A stretch of 18,189 nt of DNA, from positions 1 through 18,189 of the forward strand of contig JAGGAJ010000014.1 of the NCBI GenBank assembly GCA_017889845.1. Reading direction: 5' to 3'. Under the pieces are notes generated by a model that searched no databases, was not told the origin of the DNA, and saw nothing but the letters and a program-made list of their open reading frames with translations. Numbering within the stretch: the stretch's first letter is position 1; each line of letters starts with the position of its first letter. Of the stretch, positions 13,819-18,189 are shown in pieces. The DNA is from Deltaproteobacteria bacterium (GTDB lineage: Bacteria > Desulfobacterota > Deferrimicrobia > Deferrimicrobiales > Deferrimicrobiaceae). The translations under genes were made by a program, and so were the position numbers.

Positions 13819-14855
13819 CGTGCCCCCCCTTCCCGCGAGGCGCGCTGGTGATGGCACGCCGCGAGGTGCCCCGGGGCGTACTCGAAGAGGTCGGGGTCCT
13901 CCCGGTCGCACACGGCGAGATCGTCTCCCGTCGCCTGCCCGGCATGGAAACGGTCCCGCGCTTCCCGGCGGAACGGGCACCGTTCCGCGAACGGGCATCC
14001 GGGCGGAACCGCGGACAGGTCCGGGACCGTCCCGGGGATCGACGGCAGCCGCCGCTCGCCGGGCCGCTTCCCCGGGAGCGACGCGAGGAGTCCCTGCGTG
14101 TACGGGTGGACGGGGCCGTCGAACAGCTCCGCCGTGGGCGCGATCTCGACGATCCGACCGAGGTACATGATCGCCGTCCTGTCGGCGAATTCGTGCACCA
14201 CGCCCAGGTCGTGGGTGATGAGCAGTACCGCCATCTTCTCCTGCTCCCGCATTTCCCGGAGCAGGGTGAGGATCTGGGCCTGGATCGTCACGTCGAGGGC
14301 CGTGGAGGGCTCGTCGGCGATCAGGAGGGCCGGCGAGAGGGCCAGCGCCATGGCGATCATGACCCGTTGCCGCATGCCGCCGCTCATCTGGTGGGGATAC
14401 TCCCGTGCGCGCCGGGAAGGGTCGGGAAGGTGGACCTTCCGGAGCCATTCCACCGCCCGCGCCGCAGCCTCCCGCTTTCCGCAGGCGCCGTGCGCCGTGA
14501 ACACTTCCGCCACCTGGTCCCCGACGGTCAGCACCGGGTTCAGGGAGGTCATCGGCTCCTGGAAGATCATCGAGATCGCCTTCCCGCGGACCTCGCACAT
14601 CTTCCCTTCCGGGAACGGGAGGAGGTCTTCCCCGCGGAAGAGGACCTGCCCCCCCGCAATCCGCGCCGGAGGGGAGGGCAGCAGCCGGAGGATCGAGAGG
14701 GCCGTGACCGTCTTCCCGCATCCCGACTCCCCGACCAGCCCCACCGTCTCCCCGGGGGCGACCGAGAAGGAAACCCCGAAGAGTGCCCGGACGGTCCCCT
14801 GCTCCGTCGCGAAGTCCACGCGCAGGTCGCGCACGTCGAGCAGCGTCTCGGCCAT
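13815..14855 (-). CDS. oppD: Peptide ABC transporter ATP-binding protein, OppD/DppD type
   Basis: OppD pairs with OppF to hydrolyse ATP for peptide uptake. The 346-residue product has Walker A GESGCGKT (42-49), Q-loop IFQEPMTSLNPVLTV, ABC signature MSGGMRQRVMIAMAL, Walker B LLIADEPSTALD and H-loop LITHDLGVV. The C-terminal domain has HPYTQGLLASLPG and four cysteines in GCPFAERCPF, AVCD and AACH; in several DppD/OppD relatives these bind an iron-sulfur cluster, which may apply here. The ATG shares one base with the oppC stop (TGATG) and its own stop overlaps oppF (ATGA), so the C, D and F genes are translationally coupled. Confidence 0.93.
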   Translation of the reverse strand: MAETLLDVRDLRVDFATEQGTVRALFGVSFSVAPGETVGLVGESGCGKTVTALSILRLLPSPPARIAGGQVLFRGEDLLPFPEGKMCEVRGKAISMIFQEPMTSLNPVLTVGDQVAEVFTAHGACGKREAAARAVEWLRKVHLPDPSRRAREYPHQMSGGMRQRVMIAMALALSPALLIADEPSTALDVTIQAQILTLLREMREQEKMAVLLITHDLGVVHEFADRTAIMYLGRIVEIAPTAELFDGPVHPYTQGLLASLPGKRPGERRLPSIPGTVPDLSAVPPGCPFAERCPFRREARDRFHAGQATGDDLAVCDREDPDLFEYAPGHLAACHHQRASREGGAR

Positions 14856-15709
14856 CACCGGCCCTTCAGGCGGGGGTCCGCGGCGTCGCGGATCCCCTCG
14901 CCCAGCAGGTTGTACCCCAGCACGGTGACCAGGATCGCCAGACCCGGGAAGAAAGAGAGCCACCAGGCGAACTCGATGTTGTCCTTCCCCGCCGTGAGGA
15001 TGTTCCCCCAGGACGGCGTCGGGGGCTGCACGCCGATGCCGAGGAACGACAGCGCCGACTCGGTGAGGATCGCCCCGGCCACGCCGAGCGTGGCGGCCAC
15101 CAGGATCGGCGCCAGCGTGTTCGGCAGGATATGGCGGAACACGATCCGCCCGTCCCCCGCTCCCTGCGCCCGGGCCGCCGCCACGAAGTCGCGCTCCTTC
15201 AGGGACAGGGTCTCCGCCCGGACCAGGCGCGCGACGCCCATCCACCCGGTGAGGCCGATGATGATCATGATGTTCCAGATGGAGGGTCCGATGAAGGCGA
15301 TCACCGACAGGATGAGGAAGAAGGCCGGGAAGCACAACATCATGTCGACGAAGCGCATCAGCACCGCGTCGACCCAGCCGCCGTAATACCCCGCGAGAAG
15401 CCCGACGACCAGGCCGATCGCGATGGCGATCCCGACGGCTACGAACCCCACGGAAAGGGAGATCCGCGCGCCGTGCGCCATGCGGGCGAGCACGTCCCGG
15501 CCGAGATCGTCGGTCCCCAGGGGGTGCTCCGCGGAAGGGGCTCGCAGGATGTGCACGATATCGATCCGGTTCGGCGGGTGGGACGAGAACAGGGCGGGGA
15601 GGGCCGAGACGAGGAAGAAGAAGACGATGATCGCCCCGCCGGCAGCCGCCAGCCTGTTGCGCAGCAGCCGCCGCGTGAAGTCCCTCCAGATTCCCGGAGT
15701 TCCGCTCAT
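14855..15709 (-). CDS. oppC: Peptide ABC transporter permease, OppC/DppC type
   Basis: OppC is one of two inner-membrane permeases forming the peptide channel. The 284-residue product starts MSGTPGIWRDFTRRLLRNRL, followed by a first membrane segment (about 20-42), then the family motif HPLGTDDLGRDVLARMAHGARISL. The cytoplasmic EAA-type loop that docks the ATPases is ERDFVAAARAQGAGDGRIVFRHILPN, and SFLGIGVQPPTPSWG follows. ATG at 15709 is chosen from the family N-terminus. A TTG at 15736 would add nine residues encoded by the palindromic element and is rejected. The element ends two bases upstream of the ATG and no Shine-Dalgarno sequence is visible, which is odd because the rest of this operon is tightly coupled. 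Confidence 0.94.
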   Translation of the reverse strand: MSGTPGIWRDFTRRLLRNRLAAAGGAIIVFFFLVSALPALFSSHPPNRIDIVHILRAPSAEHPLGTDDLGRDVLARMAHGARISLSVGFVAVGIAIAIGLVVGLLAGYYGGWVDAVLMRFVDMMLCFPAFFLILSVIAFIGPSIWNIMIIIGLTGWMGVARLVRAETLSLKERDFVAAARAQGAGDGRIVFRHILPNTLAPILVAATLGVAGAILTESALSFLGIGVQPPTPSWGNILTAGKDNIEFAWWLSFFPGLAILVTVLGYNLLGEGIRDAADPRLKGR

Positions 15710-15711
15710 CG

Positions 15712-15891
15712 GTGAGCCCAGTGCCCCGTCTCGCAAATAGGTTGAAGCACCGAGAGCGTCGATGCGCCGCGCCCGGCAAGGCGCACGACCGAGGCGTACT
15801 GGAAAATACGGCGAGGGAGTGGAACGAAGGCGGAGCGGATGCAGCGACGTTCGAATGCCAAGATATTTGCGAGACGGGACACTGGGCTCAC
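15712..15891. repeat. 180-bp palindromic element with 28-bp terminal inverted repeats (MITE/REP-like) inside the opp operon
   Basis: The outer arms (15712-15739 and 15864-15891) are inverted repeats matching at 27 of 28 bases, beginning GTGAGCCCAGTG and ending CCCGTCTCGCAAATA. The inner sequence continues as an imperfect palindrome; for example AGCGTCGATGC at the left corresponds to AACGTCGCTGC on the opposite strand at the right. The apex, with CGTA/TACG around TGGAAAAT, falls at the geometric centre. It fills the whole oppB-oppC gap. The oppB stop codon lies within the right arm and the oppC ATG lies two bases beyond the left arm. No transposase gene and no clear target-site duplication are present. 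The form resembles a non-autonomous mobile repeat (MITE) or a large REP/BIME-type element. In the opp transcript it would fold into a long hairpin. Confidence 0.88.
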
Positions 15892-16862
15892 GCCTGACGG
15901 ATCCGCGGGTCCGCGAGGGCGTACCCGACGTCCGCCAGCAGGTTTCCCAGCAACGTCAGGAACGCCCCGATCGTCAGGATCCCCATGATCAGGGGGTAGT
16001 CGCGCGACATGACCCCCTGGTAGAAGAGCTGCCCCATCCCCGGGATGGCGAATATGGTCTCGAAGATCACGGAGCCGCCGAGCAGGTCCGGCACCGACAG
16101 CCCCAGGATGGTGATCACCGGCAGCAGGGCGTTGCGCATCGCGTGCCGGAAGATCACCTTCCCCTCGGGTAGCCCCTTCGCGCGCGCGGTGGCGACGTAG
16201 TCCTGCCGGATCACCTCCAGCATGTTCGACCGCATGTACCGGGACATCCCCGCCAGCCCCCCGAAGGCGGCCAGCAGCACGGGAAGGATCAGGTGCCGGG
16301 CGCGGTCGGCGAGCTTCCCCGCGACGCCCAGCGATCCGTAATCCAGCGAGGAGATTCCGGAGATGGGGAGCCACCCGAGCTTCACCCCGAAGAGGATCAT
16401 CAGCAGCAGGGCGAGCCAGAAGGTGGGGATGGCGAATCCCGTGAACACGGTCACCGTCGAGATCCTGTCGAAGAGGGACCCTTTCCGCACCGCGGAGTAG
16501 ATCCCCACGGGGATGGCCACGAGGAAGATCAGCGTCATCGAAAGAACGTTGATGGTGAGGGTGATCGGGATCCGCTCGCGGATCTTCTCCGACACCGGCC
16601 GGCCGTCCGGGGAGAAGCTGTCGCCGAAGTCCAGGGTCGCCATCCGGGCAAGCCACCGGCCGTACTGGACGTGGAGCGGCTGGTCGAGGCCGTAGTACGC
16701 CTGCAGGCGGGCGCGGGACTCCGCCGTCGCCTTCGGGTTCAGGTCCGTCACCGCCCCGATGGGGCCGCCGGGGGCCATGTGCATCATCAGGAACGACACG
16801 AGGCTGATCCCCACCAGCAGCGGGATGGAGAGGAGGAGCCTGCGGAGGATGTACCGGAGCAT
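15888..16862 (-). CDS. oppB: Peptide ABC transporter permease, OppB/DppB type
   Basis: OppB forms the peptide channel with OppC in the inner membrane. The 324-residue product begins MLRYILRRLLLSIPLLVG with the first membrane segment at about 9-30 and the motif HMAPGGP directly after, both hallmarks of the family. The EAA loop ATARAKGLPEGKVIFRHAMR lies in the C-terminal third, followed by FAIPGMGQLFYQGVMSRDYP, and the protein ends ADPRIRQA, a normal family terminus. Six membrane segments are expected. The ATG lies 15 bases after the oppA stop; no strong ribosome site is seen. The stop codon lies within the right arm of the palindromic repeat, but because the C-terminus looks complete the insertion seems not to have truncated the protein by more than a residue or two. 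Confidence 0.94.
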   Translation of the reverse strand: MLRYILRRLLLSIPLLVGISLVSFLMMHMAPGGPIGAVTDLNPKATAESRARLQAYYGLDQPLHVQYGRWLARMATLDFGDSFSPDGRPVSEKIRERIPITLTINVLSMTLIFLVAIPVGIYSAVRKGSLFDRISTVTVFTGFAIPTFWLALLLMILFGVKLGWLPISGISSLDYGSLGVAGKLADRARHLILPVLLAAFGGLAGMSRYMRSNMLEVIRQDYVATARAKGLPEGKVIFRHAMRNALLPVITILGLSVPDLLGGSVIFETIFAIPGMGQLFYQGVMSRDYPLIMGILTIGAFLTLLGNLLADVGYALADPRIRQA

Positions 16863-16877
16863 CGTCTGGCGCGGACT

Positions 16878-18189
16878 TCAGGGTTGTATCTTGTGTTTCT
16901 GGAGCGCCGCCGGAACGTACCACTTGACGAAGTTGTACGAGATCCCCGCCGGGGCAGGCTCGATGCCGTGGAACCGGTTGTGGACCACGGGGAGCGCCTC
17001 GGGGACGTACAGGAAAACGTACGGCTGCTCCTCCGCGAGGATCTCCTGGATCCGGAAATACGCTCTTTTGCGCTTCTCCAGATCGAAGGTGCTGCGCCCC
17101 TCGTCGAGGAGGCGGTCCACCTCCTCGTTGGCGTACCCCACATGGTTGAGCTCCTTCGGTCCCGTCTTGGAGGAGTGCCAGATGTCGTACTGGTCGGGGT
17201 CGGGAGTGGTGTTCCAGCCGAGGATGACGGCGTCGAACTTCCGCTTGTCGATGAACTCGTTGATGAAAGCGGCCCATTCCACCGTGCGGATCTCCATCTT
17301 GATCCCCGCCTCCGCCAGGTTCTGCTGGAGGATCGCCGCGGTCTTCGCGCGCGCCTCGTTCCCTGCGTTGGTCAGCACGGTGAACTCGAAGCGCAGCCCG
17401 TCCTTCGCGAGCGTCCCGTCCTTCCCGGGCTGCCACCCCGCCTCGGCGAGGAGCGCCTTCGCCTTCCCCGGGTCGTGGGGGTATCTCTTCACGTTCGGGT
17501 TGTGCGCCCAGGTGCCCGGCTTGTAGGGGCCCGTCGCCTCCTGCCCGAGCCCCAGCAGCACGCCGTCGATCAGCGCCTTCTTGTCCGCCGCGTGGGCGAT
17601 CGCCTGCCGCACGCGGACATCCCGGAAGAAGGGGTGGGAGAGGCGGAAGCCGAGGTAGGTGTACGCCGACGCCGTGTACTTGTACTTGCTGAACGACTTC
17701 CGGAACTCCGCCGTCTCCGTCTGCCGCGTGTATTGCGGCGGGGTGAGGTTCATGATGTCCACGCCGCCGGATTTCAGCTCGAGGAACATGGTCGCCTGGT
17801 CCGGGATGACGCGCGTGAACACGCGGGCGATGTACGGCTTCCCCTCGAAGTAGCCGGGGTTGGCGTCGAACACCACCCTCTCGCCGGTCTTCCACTCCAC
17901 GAACCGGTACGGCCCCGTCCCGACGGGCTTCTTGTTCAGGGGGCTCTTCGAGATGTCGGGGTGCTGCGAGAGCAGGTGCTTCGGGAGGACGTGCATCCCC
18001 CACGATGCCAGGGCAGGGGCGAAGGGCCTCCCGTACTCCACGACGAAGGTGTGCGGGTCGGGGGCGTCCGCCCGCCTCACCTGCCGGAAATCCTCCCCGT
18101 ACGCCGTGGGAGTGCGCGGGTCGATCATCCGCCGGTAGGTGAACATCACGTCGTCGGAGGTGAAGGGGGCGCCGTCGTGCCACTTCACG
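16878..18189 (-). CDS. oppA: Peptide ABC transporter periplasmic substrate-binding protein (SBP family 5), N-terminus outside window
   Basis: This is the periplasmic binding protein of the peptide importer, family SBP_bac_5 (OppA, DppA, NikA and relatives). 436 residues are present and the frame is open at the window's right edge, so the signal peptide and roughly the first 90 residues are missing. The visible part begins with the family motif KWHDGAPFTSDDV, followed by KKPVGTGPYRF, MFLELKSGGVDIM and RVRQAIAHAADKKALIDGVL. The segment GWNTTPDPDQYDIWHSS matches the usual substrate-pocket region. The product ends with a hydrophilic tail. It is the first visible gene of the opp operon, 15 bases before oppB. 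Peptide is the likely substrate from the full A-B-C-D-F set, but the exact ligand cannot be told. Confidence 0.93.
   Translation of the reverse strand, partial: VKWHDGAPFTSDDVMFTYRRMIDPRTPTAYGEDFRQVRRADAPDPHTFVVEYGRPFAPALASWGMHVLPKHLLSQHPDISKSPLNKKPVGTGPYRFVEWKTGERVVFDANPGYFEGKPYIARVFTRVIPDQATMFLELKSGGVDIMNLTPPQYTRQTETAEFRKSFSKYKYTASAYTYLGFRLSHPFFRDVRVRQAIAHAADKKALIDGVLLGLGQEATGPYKPGTWAHNPNVKRYPHDPGKAKALLAEAGWQPGKDGTLAKDGLRFEFTVLTNAGNEARAKTAAILQQNLAEAGIKMEIRTVEWAAFINEFIDKRKFDAVILGWNTTPDPDQYDIWHSSKTGPKELNHVGYANEEVDRLLDEGRSTFDLEKRKRAYFRIQEILAEEQPYVFLYVPEALPVVHNRFHGIEPAPAGISYNFVKWYVPAALQKHKIQP

Noticed and set aside
15712..15897. 61-residue plus-strand open frame covering the palindromic repeat as a real gene
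   Set aside because: It begins at the first base of the repeat, is explained by palindromic symmetry (the same ending appears on the other strand), and has no ribosome site.
12841..18189. Opp operon as a novel transport system
   Set aside because: All five components show standard family motifs, normal lengths and conventional order. Only the repeat between oppB and oppC is unusual.
1..18189. tRNA, rRNA, CRISPR array, attachment site, insertion sequence or prophage
   Set aside because: No cloverleaf, regularly spaced repeats, integrase or transposase genes were recognised on either strand.

Overview
The window is a GC-rich (about two-thirds G+C by eye) bacterial chromosome segment that is gene-dense and mostly on the minus strand. 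Gene content and order (M23 peptidase-secA-argJ, then rpsB-tsf-pyrH-frr-uppS-cdsA-dxr) suggest a deltaproteobacterium-like organism (Desulfobacterota/Desulfuromonadia or a neighbouring lineage). That placement is inferred from gene order and protein character; no rRNA or tRNA is present to confirm it. There are no CRISPR arrays, phage genes or recognisable transposases, and no gene-free stretch longer than 300 bases.

Layout, left to right. 1-5526 is a tight minus-strand housekeeping operon, transcribed from right to left: rpsB, tsf, pyrH, frr, uppS, cdsA and a dxr gene cut by the window edge. It joins translation (S2, EF-Ts, ribosome recycling), UMP phosphorylation, undecaprenyl carrier lipid, CDP-diacylglycerol and isoprenoid precursor supply. 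A likely promoter overlaps the 3' end of argJ and is followed by a structured leader of about 120 nt. 5678-9422 holds argJ and secA, 4 bases apart. 9550-10380 is a membrane-anchored, coiled-coil M23 endopeptidase with its own promoter and a clear intrinsic terminator. 10550-10735 is a 61-residue zinc-ribbon protein. Divergent from it, and the only plus-strand gene, is a GspE/PilB-type secretion or pilus ATPase (10896-12782) that carries an unusual C-terminal double zinc ribbon. A hairpin separates it from the convergent opp operon.

12841-18189 is a peptide-type ABC transporter operon on the minus strand: oppA (5' end outside the window), oppB, oppC, oppD and oppF. The D and F ATPases and the C permease overlap by 1-4 bases, but oppB and oppC are split by a 180-bp palindromic element with 28-bp terminal inverted repeats (27 of 28 matching). 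This element is the most unusual feature seen. It carries the oppB stop codon in one arm and ends two bases before the oppC start codon, leaving oppC without a visible Shine-Dalgarno sequence.

Most of the window is ordinary conserved chromosome. No obviously new multi-gene system is visible. The points worth following are the palindromic element inside the opp operon, the zinc-ribbon tail on the orphan GspE-like ATPase beside a second zinc-ribbon gene, and the structured rpsB leader.
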